From: Anastrepha obliqua
Lineage: Eukaryota > Arthropoda > Insecta > Diptera > Tephritidae
Reading direction: 5' to 3'
Length of the DNA: 64,000 nt
Assembly (NCBI RefSeq): GCF_027943255.1
Contig: NC_072895.1
Span: 23,100,001 to 23,164,000, forward strand
This document shows positions 42,713 to 55,300 of this stretch, in pieces. A program made the position numbers and the translations under genes. The notes beneath the pieces were generated by a model. The model did no database searches. It worked only from the letters and a program-made list of their open reading frames with translations, and was not told where the DNA came from. Every line of letters begins with the position of its first letter. Within the stretch, counting starts at the first letter, position 1.

Positions 42713-45526
42713 TAATAGGCTATAAAATTGCATGAACCGATTTTTTTATAGAATTCCGACTAAAAAGTTTGTTATATAGTTTGTTGAATTTTTACAGATT
42801 TTCTAAAAAGTTTGAAACTTTGCTTTAATTATTATTTTTTTGTTTCTTTTTATTGTAGTATGAACCATGTTTTTGTAAGACAAAAAATTAAGCAAAATAA
42901 ATAAGTAGTTGAAATATGCCAAAATGTTATGCACACTTTCCTTGGACGCTGAAAGTATAGAACAATGGAAAAATTTATATGCGAGAAGAAAACCCCATTA
43001 GGCTTTGTCTGTAAATGTGGCTAATGCAAGTGCAGCGATAATGTTTTTTTCGAATAATTGTTGGTCATGCGTTAAATTGAACGAATTCATTTAATGTTTG
43101 ATGTCTCGAGTTCGCACTGAGCTCTGCGCCCTGATCAATGATCATTCAGAAGCCACCGCGATCCTCATAATTAAGGGAAGAAAGCTCAAATTAAGTGCAA
43201 CCCTAATATGCATGCAAGCTTGCCTTGTTAGAGATTTGGTGATTAGAGCCTATACGTGTCATTCACCACTAAGTATATACACACATACATTCATAGCAGG
43301 CAGACATGTGTATGTGTGTAGGTAAACAACTAAGTACATCGCGAATGCACCTGTTTACGTACAGAGGTGCATGCAACATACACACAAGAGGAGGTCAGCT
43401 AATAAGCCAGCAACCATGGCAATCACTTAAGCACCATCCACTAATTGACTTACTTATGTACTTTCACTTTTAATTACAGTTTATTAGTCGAGTCAAGTTG
43501 ATAGGTGCAATTGCAGAATGTTCCAATCAGCAGATTTGCCGTTAAGCTTAATTAAGGCAACAATAAAGTAGTCTAACATTATTTAGATAAGTGCTTGCTT
43601 ACATATCGGGTTACTTGAATATATGCATGAGTGTGTGCGCGTACTAAAACACATGCACGCGCGCTTTGTTTGCTTGAGTAGAGCTGGTTTACTTGCAATT
43701 AATACGGCAAATAATTAGTTGCTACTTAGCGAAATTAAGTTAATCTACCGCAATAAAGAAGTAAAAAAAATATAACAGCAGAAAAATTATAATTTATGAA
43801 CAAATCCCAGGATAGAGGCAAGGGTTAATGCATTTGGTCTAACCACCTCGCACACCATTTGACGTTTATTTCTAATTATTTTTTGATATGTTTGCAAGTT
43901 TGGAACTTCACGCACCCAACTCAATTCGGATTGTTTTGAAAGTAACAAAAGTAGCTTAGCACAACAACTCACGAGCTAATGAATGAAATATCATGAAATT
44001 TTAACAGCTGTCTTTCTAAGGTTAGTGCCAACTGAAAAAGAGGTGAATGTAACCAAAAATGGTGCCATCTATGTGTTAGGCTCGGAAGCTCGGGACTTTT
44101 CAGCCCGTATGAGCTCACCATCACTAAAATATGCACCCACGGTTACATGCGTTCTTCACCCCTATTTGGAGTACCTACTAGAAGGCTTGCGACACTGCAC
44201 CTGGCATTTGTGAATCTATAACGGTGTTAGTACAAGTGTATGTTGTCATAACAAAAAAAAATTGAAAAATAAAACGTCAAAACAAAAAGTGTCCTCCACT
44301 CACTAGGTGAAGGCTACAAGCAAGTTGAAGCATCTGTTACACACTAAATCAAGCATGGCCCCATTTTTCGAATGTACACATTGATCCTCTAATAAATATA
44401 AGAAGCTAAATATAAACTAAAAATATATACTAAAAATAAGTTAGTGTAACATTAAACTAATTGGTATTATTATAACTAAGCATTCAGATAATTATAGCTC
44501 TTAAATGACGCATGGGCCTTCTTGACCCCACACAATTATTAATCTAATGTTTTAGAAGGTTTCTAGAAGAAACAAAACTAGTTGCTCCTTGTAATAGTTA
44601 AGCAGGTAGTAAGCTGTGTTTTAACTAAAAAGAGGGGGCGAAAAAGGTTGTTGAAGGATAAAGTATGAAGCTACTCTTCATTCATATCAGGTAAAAAAAA
44701 GAGAACCCCCAGATTTCGTTCTCCAGAATACGTGGATTTTTCTTGGAAAAATTGCTAATAGGAACAAGTGCATGCTGTCTAATTTTGCATAAAAAAAATA
44801 TAAAAAATCAAAAATATGGCGCTCGCTTACTAGAAAACTATAATAATAATCGATTTTTTTAAGGTAGCTTTGTTAATGATTTCCAAGCTTACACAATTCT
44901 TACAACTAAGTTAGAAAATATGAGCTTAAAAAGTAATAGTGAGAATCAAAATGTGAATTGTTGCTGTTGTTATGTAACAAAGAGAGAGAGATTGGTTTAG
45001 ACAATGCGATTAAAGGGCGATTAAAAGGAACAGTTAGGAGCATATTATGAAACGTGAAGAAGATATGTAAGTATATATGTGAGTAGGAGACGTAAGGGGA
45101 GAATGAGTAAGGAAGTGTTTTAGTGGTAGTAGCAGAATGAGAATGTGAAAAAAAATTTATTTTTTAATGAATCAAGCCAACTCTTTTGTTAATCGAAAAA
45201 TATAATTTTTTTTTATTGCATGAACTTCTTATTGAGAACTTTTTTGTTGGTCGAAAAATTTAAATATTCTGTAACTGAGGTAGCGCCATATTTTTTAAAG
45301 CAAAACTGTATACCCAAAATTTAGTGAGGAGTAATGGCAAAGACTCTTAAAATATTACTAATTTTTCACATTGGATCAATGATCATTCTAGAGTCGTGTA
45401 TCATTTAAGGGTATATTTGAAAGATTTATTTCATTAAAATTAAATACAACTATACCACACTTTGTTATTATAAAAATGAGGGAATATTTGTTTTGGTTTT
45501 AATGTTTTGTGAATACTTTTTTTGTA
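42713..45526. other. No gene seen; unique DNA with microsatellites
   Basis: CA/CATA runs lie at about 43277-43320 and GTGCGCG at 43630-43665. A GAGA run lies at 44980-44991. Frames at 43098-43325, 43787-43972 and 43983-44213 have no motif. Confidence 0.45.
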
Positions 45527-47095
45527 TTTAGGTTAGGTTAGATTGGGTTTGCCTGCCGCATCGGATATAGAGACAGTAATGCCTTTTAGACCACGAAATG
45601 GTTCCGTTGTGAGCCGTAGGGGTTGGGCTACATTTCCCCTTCCATATTGAACCATCCTGAGCTTTTGACAAAGCGTCAAAGGTTGTTGATACCTAAAGTG
45701 TATAGATTATCCACATTTATTAAGTAGTAGGATCTTAAATATCGGTTCCTGTACTAGAGCCGGGGTATACACAAAATAGATGTTGAATTGTTTCCAACTC
45801 CTCCTCATTCCTGCAGCTACGATAGAAACCATGCATGTAAACGCTATGCTTGCGTGATTTCCTATGACACAATGTCTTGTGAGGGCCCCTACTAAGGTTC
45901 TAATTTGAAGTCTACTCAATTTATAATACTCTTGGGTATACATATACTTACCCTTGATCATATTTGCCTAGCAATTTCACAGGTATTGAGACTAATTTAA
46001 CTTTGATTCGCAGAACTAATTAGTGCGTCCATAATAAGAAGCTTACAAGTTGCGTGAGGTACCTCCATAAAATTGCTTATGTGTGTTTGGCATACAGGCA
46101 CTTTCTCTTGCAAGTTAGTCTGCCCTACAGTTCCCTGGTATATAACTGTGGCCTGAAACCCAGCATTAGATGATACGATATTGTTTGGCCATCTCACTAA
46201 GAGATTGACGACTCTGTAAGACACTCCTTGATGTTGTTTGGAATGCATCCAGGGCCCGTAGGGCAGCTCGGCTGTATGATAGAATGCCGATATCTGTTGA
46301 CGATTTTCTGTTTATCTCTAACCAGCGCTTATTTCCGTTTGAAAAGCACTAAAGTGATACGGTAGTTTAAAGGATTCACTGATAGAAAGATCTTCGCACA
46401 ATAACCCTGATCCTATACGGGTGTCCATTTTAGATCCGTCCGTATAGATCTTAACGAGTGTGTTGGGTGATGGATTTTCTTCAAGCCATTCCAGTCTAGA
46501 AGGGGCTTTCATTAAGAAATTTCTTTCGTAGCAGAGAATGGGAGGGTGATAAACCCAATCAGTGGGCTTATCCATATAGGAGTCTAAGATGGTTGAATGT
46601 CCATATGTGATAGTCTTCCATTGTGAGCTCGCTCTGAGCCTTAAAGCCAAACAGGCCGCTGAGTATTTTCAGAAGAGATCTAGGAGTGGCAGATGTAGCA
46701 TGATATCCAAAGCCATGGATGGCGTGGTTTTCATGACGACACATATTGCTAATTCCGCTGACATGTGCACCTTATTCAATAAATTAGAATAGGTTTTTTT
46801 CTGCTTAGCAAACCACCAGACAACATTTCCGTATAGAAGAATGCGAAGAATGGGTCTGACGACAGCAGTATAAAGCCAATGAGCAGCCTTAGGTGTAACT
46901 CCCCAGGTCATACCTAAAGCTCCCTTACAGGCATTAAAAGCTAGGTTCGCTTTCCTAACTCCCTCTAAGATGTTTGACTTCCAAGTCAGTTTCCTATCTA
47001 CATATGTTTAGTCCCAAGTATGATACTTGGTTTCTTCCGAAATCACAAGTGCTTCCCCCTTGAGCATGGACTTAGCTGAGAGATTCTGTGTTTCC
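45527..47095 (-). pseudogene. LINE family G: RT thumb, RNase H, zinc knuckle, 3' end
   Basis: Minus-strand blocks in order: RKLTWKSNILEGVRKANLAF (about 46990-46940); an 80-residue frame at 46911 with MTWGVTPKAAHWLYTAVVRP; and ALDIMLHLPLLDLF. A 110-residue frame at 46650-46318 follows with TYGHSTILDSY, VKIYTDGSKMDTRIGSGLLC (first Asp) and FSAFQTEISA (Glu). LQEKVPVCQTH at about 46100 corresponds to the late RNase H block. HCVIGNHASIAFTCMVSIVA and a Cys-rich continuation (about 45870-45790) form the knuckle. The 3' end carries CAAACCCAATCTAACCTAAC at 45532-45551, matching the 3' end of the + copy at about 53582. It is the longest contiguous RNase H LINE piece here, but has multiple frameshifts. 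Confidence 0.87.
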
Positions 47096-48785
47096 TATTG
47101 TATTTGATATTTTTGATTTTTTATTGAAATATTTTTATTATCACTGGTCGCAAAATTTAAATACCTATGCTATAACTGAGATTGGGTGTTATTTTTAAAA
47201 GTAAAAATTTTTACCGATAAATTTTTTTATTGAAGTTAAATACAGTTATGTCAAATTATGTAGTTAGAAAAGTGATCAACTTCATTTTTTTTTTCTTTAG
47301 TTGAAAAATTAAAAGCCCTTTAACCGAATTTGAGGGGCACATTTTTAAAAGTAAACCCAAATTTAAGTGAAGATAAATGTAGGAAACTCCTACAGTATTA
47401 CATATTCTTTCACGTTGATTCAGCGTGGTATTATAGGGCCACTCCAGGGATTTGTGTCATTTACGGGTTAAAATTAGAAAATTATTTTATTCATTCATTT
47501 GTGCCTTTCGAGGGTTGAATTTATAAAATTATTTCATTCATTCATTTGTGTCATTTAAGGGTTAAATTTAGAAAATTATTATATTCATATCAAATATATT
47601 TATAGTAACATCAAAAGACCACAATTGATATTTTCATAAAATTTTAATGATTAATTCAATTATTTTAATATAATATAAAAAAAATATTTTTAATCACTTT
47701 TATATAAAATTTGTAATAAGCCAGTTAACTAAGCACTTTACTGTTAAATCATAGACATATTTATTTACCTTTTATATCAACATTTACTAATAAACCAAAA
47801 TACCGTTAAGCCACAATTATTTTTACTCATCAATTAATCAAAATCAATTATTTTATGCATTTCTTATTGTCATTGCTTCAACCGCCAACAAAAACCAAAT
47901 CTACAAAATACGTATATAAAATATTGTTGTCATGCAAAAACCACATAACCAAAAATCAAAACAAAATAAAAATTATGAAATTGAATCGGCAAATCGTTTA
48001 TTGCAAAATCTTAACACCCAGTCAACCACGTCCAAATCAAATGTATCACGCCGTCTCAACTGTTTTGACCTTAAGGTAAAGATCAACAAACAAATCAAAG
48101 CGCAAATACAAAATTTTATTAATAAACTAAGCAAAACCTCGCTGCTTTCGTACGCCAATCAGCAAAAGCTTCTCCTGATATCTGTTTGCATAAATTGTGT
48201 TGTTGTATTTGTCTAGCTCAATGAAACGCTTGTGTATGTGAAGTGCACTCATAACGCATGTTGCCTTGGCTAATTCGATGCGAATTCATACAAAAATTGT
48301 AAATATTTGCGGCATAGTTATCTAAAAATTTTGCCATTAGTTATCCAAGTATATTCTGTCAAAAAAGTAAAAAGTCTGGTCTTGATCAATGGTATGGATT
48401 GATACTCGCAGGCTTCGAGTAATGTCTGGCAAATATTCTTTACCTGCCCATTCTTATTTTACCTAATCTTCTAGGAACAATTGCGAGTGTAAAATACCTC
48501 ACCAATCAAAGAAACCAATAAACACTTCGTCGACTTTAGTTTTTGCGGCTTTGGCTCAGTTTGAAGTCACGATCTCAGAGATCCATATCGCACTACTAGC
48601 CATAATAAATGTATTAATCTTAAATAGAAATTTACCCATTCTAGCAAGTCCTCGGCGAACCTCTGACGTTGAAGTTTTCAAAGACAATTCAAACATTTCT
48701 TCCTTTGAAGAAAATTCTCTGGTCTTGCGATACGAAATGTGAGTAGTGGATCAGGATTAGTTAAATTTAGCACATTTAGAGCGAT
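47096..48785. other. No gene seen; unique AT-rich DNA
   Basis: A short direct repeat (gtgtcatttaagggttaaatt) occurs at about 47453-47475 and 47549-47571. Overlapping + frames at 47855-48079 and 47932-48216 are Asn/Lys/Gln rich, with the second ending LLLISVCINCVVVFV. No family is recognised. Confidence 0.4.
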
Positions 48786-49110
48786 CTATGAGCAGTGAAG
48801 TTCTTGTAGAAAATTCGGTACTCGCTTTAATTGTAGAAAATTAAAGTCTTTTTTGTAAAAAAGTTTTGGTCTCTCGCAACTAATCAAGCGGCTAGTCGTT
48901 ACAGGCCCAAAGCGCTCGCGTAAAATGATACGAATTGCTTCGTGAGACACGGAAAGTTCAACAGGCATCTCGCTAAACTTTAAATTACGATTTTTCGTTA
49001 CCTTTTCCTTCAACCTATAGATGCTTCCAATTCGCAAAGTTGTTGACCGACTAAAGCGAGACTATTTTTTTATCTCAGCTCGGGTGAGATATGGTGCACT
49101 AGAGACTGTT
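48786..49110 (-). pseudogene. Mariner-like transposase N-terminal remnant
   Basis: The minus frame at 49037-48786 reads IYRLKEKVTKNRNLKFSEMP, then VELSVSHEAIRIILRERFGP, and then FYKKDFNFLQ. This resembles the second helix-turn-helix and linker of mariner transposases ('i.eiaeeLnis.esv..IL.e.LGm...sar.vP..L...qk'). No catalytic block follows. The match is by pattern only. Confidence 0.5.
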
Positions 49111-51189
49111 ATTTTACTGGGGCGACAATCTTTAGTCGGAAAAAACCCGAGTGATTCCAGCAACGTAGAACTGGATGCCAGGGGAAGATTCCATCTCAGC
49201 TCATTCGCATTTGCATGCATTGCGTGCCACTCACACGACTTTTAGGAAAAATTTAAGCGGCGAACATTTTAAGCGACTCGACTGACGAAGTCTCATAGAA
49301 CTACCACACAACGGCAAGTTTTGATTACTTCTTATTTTGAATATTTCAATATTTTCTTCATAAAGTTACAGTTGTCCTATAAGCATTTTCGGCACTATGC
49401 ATCCAACTAACGGTGCTTTAGCAACTAATAATAATAATAATCATTTTCAGTTTCAAACCAAGTGCAAGATTTTAAAGATCCAAAAAAAAAAAATGTCGTG
49501 CACTCGTCATATGACCCGGTGGTCAAGAGCATTCGTCATATGGAGATAAAGGGATACTCTGTCGGGAAAAAAATTATTATACTTGCACTTCTTTGCACTA
49601 GAATTTATTGGTCTATAAAACGGCGAATCCAATTTTTTCTTCAATTCTGATTCAAATTTTTGAGATATTGATGAACACTTTTAGAACTTTTATGAATCTT
49701 GTAAAAATATCAAACTTGGATTAAAATGACTCTCGTTGAGAAATGAACAAAATTATTGAATTTAGAAAAATACCAAATAGTCTAAATTTGCCAATATGTG
49801 CGGACTACATAATTTTACAGGCAAGGCGCATTCATTGAAGGTGGCGGCACACGACTAACAACAACGTCTTGTAAACTTGATTGTCACGGCAAAGTAGAAA
49901 ACAAAGAATGAATTCGCCTTGTTTCAGCTGACAGTCACATGGACACGGCGAAAAAACAAAAAATAAGCTGATTTACAGATAACACCTTTAAGAGATTCGC
50001 CTTATTTTCAACGGAGTATATGAGGTGAAATAAAATGCTCTGAATACGACAGTATAGGTGAAAATATTGAAATCGTGGAGTCGGATCAATATTGGAGCAC
50101 TTACTCTATTACGCTAGAGCTGAACATCAAACCATATATACATACATTCGGCATTAGAAGTCTCCAAACACACTTGAAATCAAGTGACAAAATCAAGCGC
50201 TGTAATCAAACTAATCGATAGTTCGGTCTCAATCTCCGCATAAGCACAGAAGAGAGTGAAGCAATCTTAGTCCTGGCAAGAAGAATTGACAATCCCTTTA
50301 AATGAGCTCTTCAAATGATCATATTCCGATACTTTTTTGACAGAATCTACTCATATATCCCTACAACGGTGTGCTTTTTGTTGTTGGCACAATTGTTGTG
50401 CACGCGGTAGTTGATTTAGTTGAGTAGCAAAATCCCTGCAACTAACCACTTTAGTGTATTTGCTTAGCTGAGTGACACCCCCCCAACGCTTTAAATATTT
50501 GTAGTTGCCCCAACTGTCGCTACACACAATCCCCCCAAAAACCGATTTCCCATAGCCCTAACTGTATGTGCATATGTAAATGTATTTGTAAATAACTCAT
50601 AAAATTTGTAAAATATTTTCAATTCCCCACTAGCTAATAAATATTTACTAAGTAGCTACTAACAAAAAATATTTCAACTATTTATGAGTAAATAAATTTC
50701 ATAAATTGCTTACAAAAATTGTAAATAAAATAATTGAAAAAAAATGCAAAATTTTATTAAAATAATTACTACTTTCCATTGTTCCATATATTTATTTATC
50801 TTGGGCTTAAGGCCACAGTAGCTATGGCTATAGGCCTATAGTAATTTTTAGTTAACTGTAAATACAATTGTCAAAAAAAAAGTAAAAGAAAATAACAAAA
50901 TAACCCTTCTGTGATACGAGCAAGGTCACCTTTTCAGCTCACGCGGTGTGCAATAGTGAATATTGCACACACAAAACTCAATACACTCGCGAAATTAAGA
51001 GCTCAAAAATTTAAGGTATTTTCGTGATTTTTTTTTAGAATAAAAAAAATGAGAAACAGCATTTAACATTTAAACAACATTCGTGGGCTTTTGATTTAAT
51101 TTCTTTTACATACAAAAATGAAAAAAAAAAATTGTTTTTAATTTTAATAATTTAAAAAATGTTGCTGAAGTTTACCCTCCCATGAAATT
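49111..51189. other. No gene seen; unique DNA
   Basis: Nothing recognisable apart from AT-rich runs and an AAT run at 49426-49442. Short frames have no motif. Confidence 0.45.
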
Positions 51190-51683
51190 GGACCTGGTCG
51201 GTGTTGCCCATTTTGGTTCTTCTATTCATCTGAAACACAAAAACCCAAAAAATTATTAATGAATATGACTGTAGCTATATCCCATACTATATAGAATAAA
51301 AATATAAAAAAAGTTGACAAAATGGCGCGGTTTTCAATTCGATACTCTAAAAATCGGTTTTTTGAGTTTTTTATTTAGTTTAATGGCGATAGCCATTGAT
51401 GTTGTAAAAAACATATTAAAATTTCAGCTTTTTTTTTTGTTTTTGACAACACCAGGCCAAAAAAGTAATTTTGAGATAATTCAGATTAAAGTTTTGACCA
51501 TTTGATTGCGACCATTGATGCCGCCGCGTTCCGAATCTGACTCTATCTGCTAGAACAGCTGTGGAATCGAAAATACTAAGAATATCCTTCCACAAATTTG
51601 ACAGTATATTTTTAAAAGCCAATACGTTCGAAATATGGCAAAAATCGATTTTTTGAAAAATCTAAACCACCGGGACCCCTTAA
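51190..51683. mobile_element. MITE-like fragment, right end at TTAA
   Basis: The right end reads atcgattttttgaaaaatct, then AAACCACCGGGACCCC directly before TTAA at 51680-51683. The arrangement equals the right ends of the two complete TTAA MITEs. A left end beginning GGGGTCCCGGTGG was not found, so the left border is arbitrary. Confidence 0.5.
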
Positions 51684-52083
51684 GAGAGAAAAGTAGAAGA
51701 ACTGCGGTTTTTTTAGCTTGGTCTCTGACGTCAGCACTTTATTTTTTTATATACTGTGAAATTTGAAAGATGTGATTAAATCCAAAAATGATTTAAAAAA
51801 GTTCAGTGTAGAGCGGAATAATAAAAAAAAATTTGTTTGCTAAATTAATAAAGCAAAAACATTCGAGCATAGCTCAGTAGGCATAGGGCCTTGCAGGGCC
51901 ACTACGGATTGTATGACTCCGAACTGCAACTAGGTGAAGAGATTCCGAATAACAATAGAAGAAGAAGGGTGGAAGAGAGGCATGGAAACCCAGTTCCAAT
52001 ATGCTTCATATATTTTCTAACGAAAATATTGGACGGAGTAGGTGAAGATATTTAGTGTGCAGAGCTAAGCATGAGGCGGTCAT

Positions 52084-52800
52084 TTAAGGGGACAGATACC
52101 TGTAAACGGCCATATTTTTCCTGATTTTCATTGAAATTATTTAAATTGAAGAAGTCAATATATTTTTCTCAAAATTGGCATACAGTTTACATATACATTA
52201 AAATAATATAATTTTTTTTTTGTTGATTTTAATCATTTAAAATGGCGAATGTACACTCAGTTCTTCCCGAAAGGTCGCAGCTGGGCTTCTCAACCGGCGG
52301 GCATTGTAGGATCGGCGTCAGTGACCTAAATACAAAAAACCAATAATTTGTTTATTTATTAATGGCATAATTTCTATATGAATTAAACAAAAATGGAAAA
52401 AAATCGCGGAATAAAATGCATGAAAAAAAATAATTTTGGGCCGAAGTTTCCTACTATTTTTGGTTCGAAAAAAGTATTTTTTCGAAAAATTGTCGAAACT
52501 CGAAACACATAAGTACACACAAAGTAATATCATAGAAAAGATGTGTGCAAAATTTCAGGGGGATCGGTCAATAACTTATCGAGCTATCCTGTACGCCAAT
52601 TCGAAAAATATAGTTTTGAGAAAAACGCATCTAAAGTTTGAATACAACGTAACTATACCTCTCCCAGCGCTCGAACGCGAAGAATAGAGTCGTCATGGTT
52701 GACGATCTATAATATAAGAAATACTTAAATGTACGTTCTAAATTTTTTTGACATATTCTTTTGACAAATTCTATTATTTCGAAATTTCCCCTTTAGCTCC
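52084..52800. mobile_element. MITE-like fragment, left end at TTAA
   Basis: TTAA at 52084-52087 is followed by GGGGACAGATACCTGTAAAC. The internal block atagttttgagaaaaacgca at 52610-52630 is nearly identical to 3076-3095 in MITE 1. No inverted right end was found; a TTAA at about 52801-52804 may be fortuitous. Short frames inside have no motif. Confidence 0.5.
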
Positions 52801-52814
52801 TTAAGGTACTGCAG

Positions 52815-53605
52815 TTGTCGTTGCAGTACCTTTCAAGCAGAAGTCTTTGCTATAGGAAAGGCTACAGAAATAGCATTCGCAAAGACATCGAGCTACTCTA
52901 AAATTGATATTTTCTTCCATAGTCAAGCAGCGACAAAGGCAATAAACAGGGAAGACATAGGGGGACTAACCGCAGGCAGATGGCTGCTTATCTACTGGGT
53001 ACCCGGACATATGTAAAGGCATTGCAGGAAACGAAATTGTACATAGATGAGATTGCCAAAAGCCCACAATCTTTCTTCTTGCTCTAGAATCCGAATGAAA
53101 TGCTTAGCAGCTCTATAATAGGAGAAGTTGGAATGGCTCTCGTGGTTTGAGCTTCAAGGCTTACTTAGATTTGCAAAGTAAGCAGGCTTATTACAAGAAG
53201 TCTCCAGCAAAGAAACGTAATGGTCAAGCTTCATTTGGTAACACTGGAGAGCATTTTCTCTGTAGCTGTCCTGGATTTTCCAGAATAAGACTTAGGATAT
53301 TGGGTTGCAATATACTGAGTATGGGTAAAATTCATACTCTTCCTCTTCCGGATCTCTTAAAATTCATCAATGAATCCAAGAGATTTGTGGAAGAGTGACC
53401 TCAAACTAATTTGTCCGTCTTACCATCCACTTTTTATCTTTCCTATTTCTATTCTTTTTACTGAGCACAATGGTCTACTGACTGAGTGCTTGGACTTGTT
53501 GAACCCCCCACAAATCTAATCTAATCCATGTGGTAACACTAGAGACCAATAGGTCTATTTGATGGCCTTCAGCCAGCCGGGTCAACCCAATCTAACTTAA
53601 TAAAG
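52815..53605 (+). pseudogene. LINE family G, + strand copy: RNase H to 3' end
   Basis: The + strand reads CSTFQAEVFAIGKATEIA (RNase H Glu, about 52825-52880), then DIFFHSQAATKAIN (second Asp changed to His), and LIYWVPGHM (about 52985-53015). The 83-residue frame at 53147-53398 has GEHFLCSCPGFSRIRLRILG, the second half of the Cys/His knuckle, and ends at FVEE. The 3' end CAACCCAATCTAACTTAA (about 53583-53600) matches the end of the minus copy at 45532-45551. The 5' side is truncated inside RNase H. Confidence 0.85.
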
Positions 53606-53999
53606 TTTAAAGTTGAAATTTCGGAGTTGTGGTAGTGTAAACTAAACTGGGTTGACAAAAAAAAAAAAAAAAAATGGAAAAATCCACTCTGGTGTTTAAA
53701 GTTTATATTGCGAGGAATTCGGCACCATACAAAATTTTGTTTCTTATTTTTAACAGCTAAAATGTTTTTGTTTTTTTGGTAATCCAATTTATTTGTTGTC
53801 CGATTTGCAAAAATAATACGTCATTATTGTAGTCTTGAGGAGTTCTAAAATTCCTTTTCATGTACTTTTGGGTTCCGTAGTCATTTTCATTTAGTTGGGC
53901 CAGCTGCTCTAGGTACCCCTTAATTTTATTTTTTATTTTTTTTTATCATCAATCTCAAGTACTTTAAAATCAATAAATTAAAAAAAATTAATTCATCAT
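53606..53999. other. No gene seen; AT-rich DNA
   Basis: An A17 run lies at 53657-53674. No coding signal. Confidence 0.5.
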
Positions 54000-54930
54000 C
54001 ATCAAGTAGCGATTACAGCTCAGGGTGAGCTTTAGCTTCGTCTCCAATCCTTTTCTAATCTGTCCGGTTCATAACAAAAGACTTCCAGCTAACTCGTAGC
54101 CTTTCCAGGTCGGCTATGACTTGGTCAAGCCAGGTTAACCTTGGAAGTCCTCGAGCCCGGGTCATAAGAGAATTTGTTCTTAAAAAGGATTTTTGAGGGC
54201 GGCTGTCCTCCATGCGCACAGTGCGTCCTAAACATCGAAGCCTTTGGGGTTAAATGACATCTTCTCCGCGGCATAAGTTCAGCAACTCATCGTTGTAATG
54301 CATTGGGTACGTTCCATCGTTGCAGCGTATGGGGTCAAACACGCTTCGCAGCATTTTTCGCTCGAACACCCTTAAGCTTCTTTGGTCTTCGGTTGTCATG
54401 GTCCAGCACTCGCCGCCATACGACAACACCGGCAGTATTATTGACTGGTAGAGGCGGAGTTTACAGTCACGTTTAGCTGTTTACACTTCAGCAATTTTGT
54501 GTGGGCGTAATACGCTTTGTTGGCTGCCAATATTCTGTCTTGTATTGCGTCGAGACTACTGTTGTCATTTCTTATTAACACTCGCAAATATTTGAAGTGT
54601 TTAACTCCCTCAAAGGTAAATGTTCCGATTTCGATGTTTTCAGGATTGCATCTTTTTTCGCTGCCCGAGATCTTCAGATATTTAGTTTTGCCGTCAGTTT
54701 TTCTAAGGCGAACTGCTTTTTCAGGTCTTTCAATGTTGCTAAAGGTGTCAAAGAGATACCTTTTGCTCCTTGCCACTATTGCGATATCGTCCGCATACGC
54801 GATTGTTATTCCTGAGCGACTAAGAAAGTTTCCAAAGTTGACTTCATTTAAAGACAGATGAAGAAAGCGAGTAGTCTGGTTATACGCCACAGAAAACTTT
54901 AAAGGGCTTCGACACAACTACTTTTCTAGT
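54000..54930 (-). pseudogene. RTE-like LINE copy 1, downstream part: RT palm to C-terminus
   Basis: A 159-residue minus frame (54917-54438) holds GITIAYADDIAIVARSKRYL with the YADD site, KAVRLRKTDGKTKYLKISGS, FTFEGVKHFKYLRVLIRNDN, then LAANKAYYAHTKLLKCKQLN. Further on the minus strand come SYGGECWTMTTEDQRSLRVF and ERKMLRSVFDPIRCNDGTY (about 54420-54320), YNDELLNLCRGEDVI, and RLRCLGRTVRMEDSRPQKSF. The last readable block is DQVIADLERL at about 54125. The 5' half is at 55370-56070. Confidence 0.87.
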
Positions 54931-54934
54931 AGTG

Positions 54935-55300
54935 TTAGTCAGAGATGCCATTACTAAGTGAATGATTTTTCCGCTGACTCTCAAGTAGGCAAGCGCTATT
55001 CGGATTTCATCTCGGAGAACATTGTGTGGCGTAGCTGTATTTTTCGGTCACTGGACGATCGGTACTCACGCGAAAAAGCTAGGGTTACCATTTAACCCCC
55101 ATTATAGAAGCTGTGGGAGCCTTTCAGAGAAGGAGGCTGTTTAGCGCTTTCTCTGTAAATGTCCGGGTTTGGCAGCTAGACGATTAAGCTCACTGGGTGC
55201 TCCTTTCTTCGACAGCCTGAGGTAGTGCGCCAACCTAAATCCCATCAATCTTCTCCATTATATCAACAGCTCTGGCTTGCCTGTAGATATCTGCCTGTTG
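54935..55300 (+). pseudogene. LINE C-terminal knuckle on the opposite strand, inside an RTE-like LINE
   Basis: The + strand reads GHWTIGTHAKKLGLPFNPHY and RSCGSLSEKEAV, then a stop, then RFLCKCPGLAARRLSSLGAP and FFDSLR, and after another stop CANLNPINLLHYINSSGLP. This is the Cys-x2-Cys ... Cys-x-Cys end of an I/LOA-type LINE. The interval replaces part of the fingers/palm of the minus-strand RTE-like copy. Confidence 0.82.

Noticed and set aside
48645..48738. Candidate exon on + strand with acceptor-like cccattctag and donor-like GTGAGT
   Set aside because: Its open frame needs one base from the previous exon, while the 24381-24526 exon leaves two. The peptide has no recognisable character and composition is like the surrounding intron.
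51190..51683. Complete third TTAA MITE
   Set aside because: Only the right end fits; no inverted left end with TTAA was found.
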